Part shown: in pieces, positions 50,378 to 59,415 of the stretch | Position numbering within the stretch: the first letter of the stretch is position 1 | How the letters are laid out: each line of letters opens with the position of its first letter | From: Rachicladosporium sp. CCFEE 5018 | Taxonomy: Eukaryota > Ascomycota > Dothideomycetes > Cladosporiales > Cladosporiaceae | Direction: 5' to 3' | NCBI GenBank assembly: GCA_002077045.2 | Contig: KZ111148.1 | Coordinates: 838,791-902,790, forward strand | Length of the DNA stretch: 64,000 nt | Notes under the pieces: generated by a model | Seen by the model: only the letters and a program-made list of their open reading frames with translations | What the model was told of the DNA's origin: nothing | Database searches by the model: none | Translations under genes and position numbers: made by a program

Positions 50378-53300
50378 ATGGTCAAGCTCCAGGCGGCCAG
50401 CGTCTCCAACCTGCTCGTCCACCACCGCAAGAGGAAGCGAGTGGAACCATCTGCGCCTACACCAGACGACGCTACGGGCGATGATGCCGCAGCGACAGAG
50501 TCGACTTCTACGACAGTCCCCACGAAGACGACAGATTGTGGCAAGCAGCCCCGGAGAACAGCCAAGGGTGGCGACAAACCTGCCCTTAGTCGACAAGGAT
50601 CCTCCACTGTCGTAGAGACATCGATACCTTGGCCAGACCACTTTGTCAAGCTCGCGCAGACCCACAAAGCTCTAAACCTCGTCTACACCTTCTGCTGTAC
50701 GCGCAAGCACCTGGCTACTACTTTCGAGACCATCAAGAGCGCTGTCGAGGCGAACACCAAGCGCGAGCTCAAGACTGAAGATGTCGCGAGGATCAAGACG
50801 CTCGTCCCTCAGGCGATCAATTTCCAATATGTTGACGAGGCGATGCTGCAAGTCAACCTCATGGGCGAGGAGAATCTCATGCAGGGGCGGAGAGTCAAGG
50901 AATTCTTTCCAATGAGCTTCAGGGAGACGCAGAACGTACAAGAAGCTGAGAAGCAGGGCAAGGAGGGTGAGGAAGTGCTACTGTTCGAGTTTGTTGACGG
51001 CGATCTGAAGCGCATGGTACAGCACGCGAAGACTGGCGAGCCTACGAAGGCAACAAGAAAGCTCAGGGAGGAAGATCTAAAGATGCCTGTGTACAGTCAC
51101 AAGCAGATGATGAAGTTGATCGAGAAGCGGAATGGGAAGTTCACGTCTGCGATCAATGTCTGGCTGAATGAATGCGCGGAACTGAACGTCGATCCAGTGG
51201 AGAAACTTGAGGAAGATCACAAAGCCTTCATTCCCTGCCCTACCAGCAGTAGGGCTTCAACGCCAGCACCCGATGCGGCCAAAGACAGCTTACCCAAAGT
51301 CATCCCGTCAGAACGCAAAAGCATTCCAGACATCATACAGGAGTTGCGGACGTCTGAATGGTACACTGAGCAGATCGTACCAGATGGCCACCGTGTGTTC
51401 GACCCACAGGAGCCAGTGTACGGCGAGCTGAACTTTCCTCTGAGCCAGGAACTCGTCAACGCTCTCTACAATACCCGCAACATTCAGTCCCTCTACAGCC
51501 ATCAGACAGAAGCCATCAATGCCCTGCACGATGGAAATAACGTCATTGTAGCGACTTCCACGTCCTCAGGCAAGTCGCTCATCTATCAAATTCCGGTGCT
51601 ACACGCGCTTGAGAGCGACCCACAGACTCGTGCGATGTATATCTTTCCTACCAAAGCGCTGGCACAAGATCAGCGACGAAGTCTCAAGGATATACTCTCC
51701 TTTCTGCCCGGACTCGAGAACGTGGTGTGCGAGACCTTCGATGGTGATACTGCGATGTCAGATCGCAACTACATTCGCGACGAAGCAAGGATTATTTTCA
51801 CAAATCCGGACATGCTGCACCTGAGTATCCTGCCAAAGGAGGAAAGCTGGCGAAACTTCCTACAAAACCTACGATATGTGGTGGTAGATGAGCTGCACGT
51901 CTACAATGGCCTCTTTGGTGCACATGTAGCATTCATTATGAGGCGTCTGCGGAGAATCTGCGCTGCAGTGGGAAATAGGATGGTAAAGTTCATCAGCTGT
52001 AGTGCTACCGTGGCGAACCCAGAGGAGCACATGAAGACCATCTTCGGCATCGAGGATGTCAAGCTTGTGGACTTTGACGGATCGCCGAGTGGGCGGAAGG
52101 AGTTCCTCTGCTGGAACACACCGTTCAAGGACCCTGCTGATCCAAGCAGTGGCCGAGGCGACACGTTCGCCGAGACTGCGAGGCTGTTCTGTCAATTGAT
52201 TCTGCGAGGTGTCAGAGTCATTGCGTTCTGTCGGATACGAAAGCAGTGTGAGATCCTGACGACCGCTATCAAAACTGAGCTCCAAGCGCTGGAGCGCAGC
52301 GAGGTGATGGCGAGGGTCATGGCTTACCGCGGCGGATACACGCCGCAAGATCGAAGACGTATTGAGAAAGAGATGTTCGAAGGCAAGCTGGTCGGTATCG
52401 TGGCCACCACTGCTCTTGAGCTGGGTGTCGACATTGGCTCGCTAGATGCTGTGGTGACAGTAGGCTTCCCGTACACTATTGCCAACCTTCGCCAACAGTC
52501 CGGCCGAGCAGGTCGTCGAAACAAGGACTCGCTCTCAGTGCTGATCGGCGACTGCTTCCCCACAGATCAGTACTTCATGCAGAATCCTGACGAGATCTTT
52601 ACCAAGCCCAACTCTGAGCTGCAAGTAGACCTCACCAACATGCTCGTCCTAGAAGGCCACATCCAAGTCGCAGCACACGAGATGCCCATCCGTCCAGACG
52701 AGGATAGCCTCTTTTTCGGCAAGCAGCTCCCAGAGATCTGTGCCGAAAGACTGCAAGGTCCAGATAATCTAGGCTTCTTCCACACTGATGCTCGATACCT
52801 TCCCTACCCGTCACGATCGGTAGCGATTCGAGATACCGAAGATGACCACTTTGCAATCATCAACACAGCCACTAACACCGTGCTCGAAGAACTAGAAGCC
52901 TCTCGTGCATTCTTTACGATCTACGAAGGTGGCATCTTCCTCCACCAAGGCCTGACTTACCTAGTAAAGGAGATGAGTACAGAACGCATGATCGCAAAAG
53001 TCGAGCGCGTGAAAGTCGACTGGACGACGCAGCAAAGAGACTATACAGACATCGACCCGATCGAGACCGAAGCCATACGTCGCATACCCGGCAGCTTGAG
53101 TCGAGCGTTCTTCGGCACGATCAAAGTGCATCAGAATGTCTTCGGCTTCTTCAAAGTCGACAAGAAGCGTCGCATCCTCGACGCGGTGCAAGTCGATAAC
53201 CCACCTATCATCATCTTCAGCAAGGGCATGTGGCTCGATGTACCGCGCTCAGCGATCGAGATCCTGAACTCCAGGCGACTCAATCTAGCTGGAGCAATCC

Positions 53301-53875
53301 ATGCAGCTGAGCACGCGATCTTGAGCCTGATGCCGAACTTCGTCATCTCCATGCCCGGAGATGTGAAGACGGAGTGCAAGGTCGCCATCAAAGAGTTCCA
53401 GAAGAAGGAGTCTCAACGGAAGCGGCCGGCGAGACTGACATTCTACGACTCGAAGGGAGGTCAGCATGGGTCTGGTATTGCGGCTAAGGCGTTTGAGTTC
53501 GTCGATCTACTGCTCACTCAAGCTTGCGATCGCGTGGAGGCGTGTCATTGCCACGAGGGATGCCTTGAGTGCTGCTGCAGTGAGCGATGCAGGGAAGCGA
53601 ATCAAGTCATGTCCAAGGCTGGCGCTGAAGTCGTACTCAAAAGTCTGCTTGGCCGAGAAATCGACGTGGACAATCTACCCTGGGGACCTGAAGAAGCGCT
53701 ACCGGCGGGCATAGAGACGGTCGTGTTCGCTCCTATGGTCAGGCCAAGACGTGGGGTGAGAATTGATGAGGTGGAGGTGCATAGAGGCAATGGAGTCGAG
53801 AGGAGAGTGGTGGGAGGGATGTATGAGGATGAAGATGGAGTTGTCAGGATCAAGGAGGAGGTGATTGATGATTGA
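50378..53875 (+). CDS. hrq1: ATP-dependent DNA helicase Hrq1
   Basis: Hrq1 is the fungal RecQ4-type 3'-5' DNA helicase involved in crosslink repair and telomere maintenance. The gene has no intron and encodes 1165 residues. The N-terminal ~90 residues are disordered with a basic HHRKRKRVEP stretch. A conserved region containing IPWPDHFVKLAQTHKALNLV and VYTFCCTRKHLATTFETIK follows. Helicase motifs: Walker A STSSGKSLIYQ (~391), DELH box VVVDELHVYNG (~502), SATVANPEEH, ALELGVDIGSLDAVVTVGFP, and arginine motif QQSGRAGRRNKDS (~705). The C-terminal DUF1998 region has a cysteine cluster CHCHEGCLECCCSERC (~1057), probably binding zinc. All match Hrq1. Confidence 0.95.
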   Translation: MVKLQAASVSNLLVHHRKRKRVEPSAPTPDDATGDDAAATESTSTTVPTKTTDCGKQPRRTAKGGDKPALSRQGSSTVVETSIPWPDHFVKLAQTHKALNLVYTFCCTRKHLATTFETIKSAVEANTKRELKTEDVARIKTLVPQAINFQYVDEAMLQVNLMGEENLMQGRRVKEFFPMSFRETQNVQEAEKQGKEGEEVLLFEFVDGDLKRMVQHAKTGEPTKATRKLREEDLKMPVYSHKQMMKLIEKRNGKFTSAINVWLNECAELNVDPVEKLEEDHKAFIPCPTSSRASTPAPDAAKDSLPKVIPSERKSIPDIIQELRTSEWYTEQIVPDGHRVFDPQEPVYGELNFPLSQELVNALYNTRNIQSLYSHQTEAINALHDGNNVIVATSTSSGKSLIYQIPVLHALESDPQTRAMYIFPTKALAQDQRRSLKDILSFLPGLENVVCETFDGDTAMSDRNYIRDEARIIFTNPDMLHLSILPKEESWRNFLQNLRYVVVDELHVYNGLFGAHVAFIMRRLRRICAAVGNRMVKFISCSATVANPEEHMKTIFGIEDVKLVDFDGSPSGRKEFLCWNTPFKDPADPSSGRGDTFAETARLFCQLILRGVRVIAFCRIRKQCEILTTAIKTELQALERSEVMARVMAYRGGYTPQDRRRIEKEMFEGKLVGIVATTALELGVDIGSLDAVVTVGFPYTIANLRQQSGRAGRRNKDSLSVLIGDCFPTDQYFMQNPDEIFTKPNSELQVDLTNMLVLEGHIQVAAHEMPIRPDEDSLFFGKQLPEICAERLQGPDNLGFFHTDARYLPYPSRSVAIRDTEDDHFAIINTATNTVLEELEASRAFFTIYEGGIFLHQGLTYLVKEMSTERMIAKVERVKVDWTTQQRDYTDIDPIETEAIRRIPGSLSRAFFGTIKVHQNVFGFFKVDKKRRILDAVQVDNPPIIIFSKGMWLDVPRSAIEILNSRRLNLAGAIHAAEHAILSLMPNFVISMPGDVKTECKVAIKEFQKKESQRKRPARLTFYDSKGGQHGSGIAAKAFEFVDLLLTQACDRVEACHCHEGCLECCCSERCREANQVMSKAGAEVVLKSLLGREIDVDNLPWGPEEALPAGIETVVFAPMVRPRRGVRIDEVEVHRGNGVERRVVGGMYEDEDGVVRIKEEVIDD

Positions 53876-53930
53876 GGAACGAGAAATTCAGTCGGAGAGC
53901 ACCTCTACTGCTACTGGCTTTGCCGGGGGC

Positions 53931-56056
53931 TTATATCAGCGTCACCTCGCTTTCCGCTCTGGCCATGAACACATCCTTGATCCAATGATACGCTGTCGCT
54001 GGAAGGTCTTCCGCCATATCACCTTCGGTCCAGGCCTGATATTGACAGATTCCGACTCGGCGATAGGAGTTGGATTCATGAATTTTCTCTACCAATAGGC
54101 ACTCACATTTTAGATTCGGTATCACCGGGTCGACTTTTGTGGTGCAGTATATGGCGAGTGCTATCCACGGGGAGTGTTGGACCGTGTCGATATCATGGTC
54201 ATAAAAAGCTTCGAACTCTATACCGTCAACAAGTACGCATTCATGCTGCGGACCGGCATTGGTTTGTGGCTTTATAAGCGCTTCCCACGATTTACACATC
54301 ATCGTCAATGTTCCGGATTCGATTGCGCCGAATTCGTCGTCTTCAAGCAGCTGGATATCAGCATCGAGCAGCTTACATTCGTACTCCGGTCTTCTCTCCA
54401 TATCGAACGGGGCCATGAACTGAACACCCCGGGCTTGACTTGCCCATGACCACGAGGGAGCGCTGTAGTCGCCGACTGGCTGCGGCACTGTGCCGGATCG
54501 AGAATACCACATGAGCCCAGTACTGAGTGAGTCGGCCCATAGCCCTGCTAAGTAGCGGCAGCCAAGTGTTGCGGACGCTGATCGAGCCAAGCCAGAGAGC
54601 GCGACAGTCTATCGGACGGGACGGTGCAATGACGGCGACTGTAGTCTTGCGACACTAACGAATAGTACCAGATCGATAACATAGGAAGGCTCTTCGTGTG
54701 TGAGCCCGGAATACCGATCCAAGAGTCGAGACCCTCACAGAGTGCATCCTCGGATGGTTCAATATGGTCGCATTGCCAGAAGAGTTGCTCACTTGTGAAG
54801 TGGAGCTTGCGATGCGATAGAATAGATCCCTGGCAGCACCAAGATCTGTCGTTCAGTGTGGATTTCTGCAAGCTGAAAGGTGTAGTCATGAGAAGCCCGG
54901 CTAAAGTTGTGGGTGAGAAGTGCAGTGTGCTAGGAGTACCATCCGCAAGAACACTCTGAAGTGTGATCACGGCTCCATCAATGTTAGCGGTTCGTTCTAT
55001 GCCATCGACACTGCTGGCGTTGGAGATCCCGTCACGGCTGCCCAAGCTGGATGAAGCACAGATCGTGACGAGGGCGTGCTCGAAAATTGCTCCCATCCTC
55101 GCACTCTCCGCGAGCCAATCTTCTTTCGATCGTTGGATGATGCAAAGGGCGTCTATCCTGAAATATCGTATGTGGAGCGAGCGTGAAATCCTAATGGGAT
55201 CTCGTAGCGTACTGGGCAAGCGGCTTTCCGGTAGGTCTAACTTTCGAGATTCGAGATTTTCGCTTGTTGTGATCCAAGCAGAGGAGTCGACTGATCCCCA
55301 GCAATAGCTGAGAGCCGCGTATCGGTAAGAGCTATTCCGGCTGTCGACTAGCCTGCATTTGTCCACCCCATGTTCCCTTTCGGACACTCGAAACTTATCT
55401 ATGCCATGCAATGGGCCCTCGTTACTCGCATTGCCGACGCTGCCAGGTGGGCGACCTGCGAAGCAGTCTATCAAGCGGCTGGGTCCCATTGGATGATCAT
55501 CATCGCTGTCGCAGAACAAGGTCCGACTGGACCATGGGAGTTCCATGTTGCTGTCTCGATCTGAATGGCCTTTGAGACAGCATCGCATCCAATCACGTGC
55601 TGTGCATAGGCTTTCACACGAAGCAGTGCTAAGGCCGACTTGTCGCGCTGTAAGTATATCCTCGTACAGATCAAGCGCAGGATCGCACTTGTTCGTGAAA
55701 GCGTACAGCTGTCGCTTCCTGCCAGTCATTTGAAGACGCAAATGATCCGAGTCAATTGCAGGATACACTGCGTTGACGGAGCAATTCAGAGTCCGCCCAG
55801 AGACCCCTTCGGGAGTGAAGTGTATTTGGCAGACCATCGCGTCCCCGGTTCCTGGGTGGCGTCTGTACCTACCAAACACCTTGAGAATATATCGACAGAA
55901 AGGGCAAGTCTGGTATAGCTGCGAGCCATCGTTCAGATCCTCTATCAGCACCAGTTCGCGGCCGTCATTCCATAGGTCGATGTTGATTCTTCGACACGAG
56001 TCGCAGACTTTGTCCTCAGCCGTAGAGCCAGCCGACCTCGTCGACGTCGCAGCCAT
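53931..56056 (-). pseudogene. HET-domain gene with a frameshift
   Basis: The first frame, from the ATG at 56056, encodes 502 residues: an N-terminal VCDSCRRINIDLW and CPFCRYIL Cys-pair region, and a HET domain with YRYAALSYCWGS, SLHIRYFRIDALCIIQRS and GAIFEHALVTICASSS. Further on are WCCQGSILSHRKLHFTSEQLFWQC and PSDRLS. There the frame goes off and stops at 54548. The expected continuation (ALSGLARSASATLGCRYLAGLW, then DYSAPSWSWASQARGV) is in the next frame and stays open to the stop at 53931. The join needs one extra base near 54603, and no intron fits. So the locus is probably a recent pseudogene or an assembly error. If repaired it would be a typical HET protein of about 710 residues. Confidence 0.7.
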
Positions 56057-56880
56057 CGCTCTTTGTCAATTGGCAGTGATACTGGTACATGTTCGCCCAA
56101 TCTAGGCCCTGAAAGGTGCCAGACTCATGCCTAGAAATAGCAAGCTTTGGTCTTCTTGCGCATGGTGGTGAAAGGAATCTGCAGAGGCAACCGACACCCG
56201 CGACACGTGTCGCGCGAACCACATTGCTTCAAGAGTCAGTATCATTCAAGCGGGCAATGCAAGTCAGGCCGCGGTAAAGCAGGCGTAGAGGAAAAGCGCG
56301 ACTGTGATGGCGCGGGCTGACAGCGGGCGAATAACGATGCACCACGCGTTCATCAATTCACGGCGGTTAAAGTGTAACGACACGGACTCCTATGTACCCC
56401 ACATATCCCATGCGTGATCATCAGGCACTCGTGCGTGCCGTAGGAGAGAGCAAAGTAGTTTCATCCAAAGTCCCACAGTGAGATCGCACAGCGGAGAGTG
56501 TGGCAACGAAGCAGCCACGCTCTTTCCGAAGTCTGGTGCTGTCCATGGCGGCCGGTGATAGTTAGGCGTCTGTCAAGAGCGCCGCAAAGGCTGAATTATG
56601 CGTCTGTAGCATTGTGCAGGCCACATGAGCAAACTACCTTCGTATACTAAGATTAGTGGGTCAAAGACCTGATGGTGCGCAGCCGCTTATCGTGGCTGCG
56701 TCAGGGAAGTGCGTGGCAGGGAAGGGTAATTGGCAGTCAAGCCTTGCTCAGGTATGACCTCGAGCTCAGCGACACCTTTGGGTGGAACGTAGTGCATTGA
56801 GTGCAACTACATATCCTTGATCAATCAGCCAGACCCGGTGAGAGCCCAGCCTGTATCCATAACGCCGTCTCTTTCAACCT
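56057..56880. other. Intergenic region upstream of HET gene 2
   Basis: 824 nt with no gene. It carries a 16-bp perfect palindrome with an E-box core at 56199-56214, 143 nt upstream of the HET gene start, and the 3' end of the eS17 gene. Confidence 0.5.
56199..56214. promoter_or_regulatory. E-box palindrome CGCGACACGTGTCGCG
   Basis: A 16-bp perfect palindrome centred on CACGTG, 143 nt upstream of the HET gene 2 start. CACGTG is the core site of bHLH and bZIP-type factors such as Cbf1-like proteins. Binding is inferred. Confidence 0.45.
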
Positions 56881-57431
56881 TTAGGCACGTGCGGGACGGT
56901 CGTTGAAGCGACGAGGACGCTCAACACTCTGTTGCTGTTGCACGGCGACAACGTTGACGGGGATGGAGTCGAACTGTAAAGTACAAAGTCAGCGCGTGAA
57001 TCATCAGTGCCATCGAAAGGTATACGCACGCCCATCGACTTCAGCAGATCCTTCGTCTCCTGATCAACATCCAACTGTCCGTTCTCGCTCTCCTGCGTGA
57101 AGTCGAGCGCCGAGATCTCGGGCACGAACTGATCCTTTCTCTCACGCTCCTCTTCTTGCAGCTTGAAGGAGATACCGCGGACTGGACCACGCTGAATGCG
57201 CTTCATCAGATGTGTGGTGTAGCCGGCGATCTGTTCGATCGTATCAGTACTTCTCCAGTAATTCTAGCGTCGAAAGATGCCTACCTTGTTGCGCAGCCTC
57301 TTGGAGGCAATCACAGCGATCTCATCACAGATGCGCTTGTTCGTCTCGAAGTCGAGGGTGAGGCGGGGGTAGTAGCGCTCGATGATGACTTTGGCGGACT
57401 TTTTGACGGTCTTGGTACGGACGCGACCCAT
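56881..57431 (-). CDS. rps17: 40S ribosomal protein eS17
   Basis: This is a component of the small ribosomal subunit head. Exons are 57431-57285, 57230-57030 and 56973-56881, giving 146 residues. Introns are 54 and 56 nt, with GTAGGC and GTGCGT starts and CAG ends. Sequence is diagnostic: MGRVRTKTVKKSAKVIIERY, LTLDFETNKRICDEIAVI, SKRLRNKIAGYTTHLMKRIQ, RGPVRGISFKLQEEERERKD and QFVPEISALDF. The last exon encodes FDSIPVNVVAVQQQQ and a basic tail RPRRFNDRPARA, slightly longer than in yeast. Intron 1 cuts after the conserved RLRNK. Confidence 0.95.
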
Positions 57432-57693
57432 GATTGCGGTTGTCGAGGGAGATTGAAGGTTGTCGTGGGTATCGTGGGTGCAGCAAGGAGATCTGTATTT
57501 CTCTCGTGAGATGGGCGTGAAGCGCCAAGAGTTGGAATTCTGGAGTGGGGCGGGAAATTAATGCCTGAGGCACCTCGCGCTTGAAGAAGCGAACCACTTG
57601 AAGTGATCAATTAAACCTAACACAGCAACAACCACTGGGTAGATGTAGATCATTCAACTCCTGTCTATGTACACTCACTTGAAGTTTCAAAAT

Positions 57694-58638
57694 TTACGAC
57701 CCATTCTCGAACTTCAGTCCACCCTCCTTCCTCACCGCACCATAGATCCCAGCAATGTCACCCCTGTCTCCAGCATGCTCAACCACCATCTCAAGATGCG
57801 AGTCCGCCACCTCAACCGCTCTCATCTTCACGCCGGCACTATCCGCAAGATCCAGCGCATGCCCAGCGTCCTTTCTCGCGAGTTTAGCCGAGAATAGAGG
57901 TTCCTCACGCTTGTGATAATCCCCAGACTTCATTCGTCCACTGTAAGCTGTGTATGGACCAGGGAACATGGTCTCAATGAATGCATGCAAGTTATCGACT
58001 CCGAGCCCAGACTTCTCGGCAAGCGTATGTCCCTCGGAGAGGGCTTCGACCATTTGCAGGATGAAGGTGTTCCCAATGATCTTTAGCCGGGTAGCAGTGC
58101 CGTAAGGTTGGTCAGAGAAGTCTATCTCTGCGCGGCCCATAACGTCTTTGCAGAATGGCTTCACTCGATTGACCTGGGCCAATGGACCAGCGAGCACGCA
58201 GACAAGCTGACCGTTGTCTGCCATTGCCGGAGCGCCGAATACCGGGCAGGCGACAAAATAGGCGCCGGCTGCCTCAATGTTGGCCCCTAGTTTATCGGTG
58301 GTGTCTGGGTGAACCGTAGAGCAATCGACGAAGAGCTTACCCTTCGCCTCAGAGGACTTCAGAGCGGTGGCTATGATTTCGTTGATCGCTTTGTCGTCGC
58401 CAAGGCAGGTGAAGATGATATCTGCCCTTGACACGGCTTCCTCAACTGATGTAAGGACTTTGACTTTGTCCGATGGCAGGGTGGAGGCTAGCTTTTCAGA
58501 GCGTGACGTTGTGCGGTTGTAGATGCCGAGTGGTGCCGTATATCTGCCCTTCTCTACAATGTTCTTCACCATGCCTCGGCCCATATTGCCAAGGCCCAGC
58601 CAGGCGACTCGAGGATTGTTGTCTGCGCTTGAAGCCAT
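57694..58638 (-). CDS. Beta-hydroxyacid dehydrogenase (3-hydroxyisobutyrate dehydrogenase-like)
   Basis: The gene has no intron and encodes 314 residues from the ATG at 58638. The frame is open 40 codons further without an ATG. The family (3-hydroxyisobutyrate dehydrogenase, tartronate semialdehyde reductase, GLYR1) oxidises beta-hydroxyacids with NAD(P). The Rossmann motif VAWLGLGNMGRGM is at 11-23. The region after FVDCSTVHPDTT has ACPVFGAPAMADNGQLVCVLAG at 130-151, where the classical motif reads DAPVSGG. The catalytic lysine is expected at Lys186 (TRLKIIGNT, with Asn190). The helical C-terminal domain (LSEGHTLAEKSGL, then RKDAGHALDLADSAGVKM) is intact. No mitochondrial presequence is obvious, so a cytosolic enzyme is likely. 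Substrate is uncertain. Confidence 0.85.
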   Translation of the reverse strand: MASSADNNPRVAWLGLGNMGRGMVKNIVEKGRYTAPLGIYNRTTSRSEKLASTLPSDKVKVLTSVEEAVSRADIIFTCLGDDKAINEIIATALKSSEAKGKLFVDCSTVHPDTTDKLGANIEAAGAYFVACPVFGAPAMADNGQLVCVLAGPLAQVNRVKPFCKDVMGRAEIDFSDQPYGTATRLKIIGNTFILQMVEALSEGHTLAEKSGLGVDNLHAFIETMFPGPYTAYSGRMKSGDYHKREEPLFSAKLARKDAGHALDLADSAGVKMRAVEVADSHLEMVVEHAGDRGDIAGIYGAVRKEGGLKFENGS

Positions 58639-59415
58639 GATGTGTTGATCTGTGCTAATGCTATTGGGTGATGGGGGAAGAGGGAATATAAGTGCGTGGG
58701 AGTAGCCCGGATGGATCGCAGCAAATAATGAAAGTGGCTGGGAATTCACGAATAGCAAGGTAAGGGGACAGTTGAAATATGTACTATTCCTTCGAAGTCA
58801 ACGACAGCCCTAGGGCCACTTCGACGTCAGAAGCCCATGAATTGCACAGTCAATGACGTCTTGGCATCAAGCTCGAGCTCCACCATAAGAAGCTCCGGGT
58901 CGATCGGAGACAGCGTGTCTCTATCCAGGCGGGAGTGTCCTTGTACGTCTGCTCACATACATTCGGCGACGGGGTTGAGTGTACGCCGGTCACACGAATC
59001 CGCAATAGCCGACTGTGAGAGCATTGGAAGCGACTCCGAAGCGATCGGTGGTAGTGCACCTGGATGTGATGGACAATTGGGCTCGATCGTTTGTCCGCCA
59101 GCAAAGCCGGCTAGTCGATGACCGCGACCGAACGATAGCATCAACAGACGTGCTCGCAGGCTGTCGACGACGTAAATGGGGGTCTTTCTCCATGGAAAGA
59201 GATGTGAGAGGGCAGGTGCGGAGGGCTTCCGATGGGCTAAGCCTATTGCGGTACACTGTGAGTAAATACACGAAACGCGAGTGACTACGCGTGCGCTTTG
59301 CGTATCAGCACCACGACAGCGACAGGACGTTCAACCCTACCAGGGAGAAGAGAGGTATACTGAGGGGGCAGCGCGACCATGACCAGATGAAGCGCACCCG
59401 ACACCCACCGCCAAT
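58639..59415. other. Divergent promoter region, dehydrogenase / Smc2
   Basis: 777 nt between divergent starts. Frames of 63-94 codons on both strands show no signature. It presumably contains both promoters. Confidence 0.5.
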
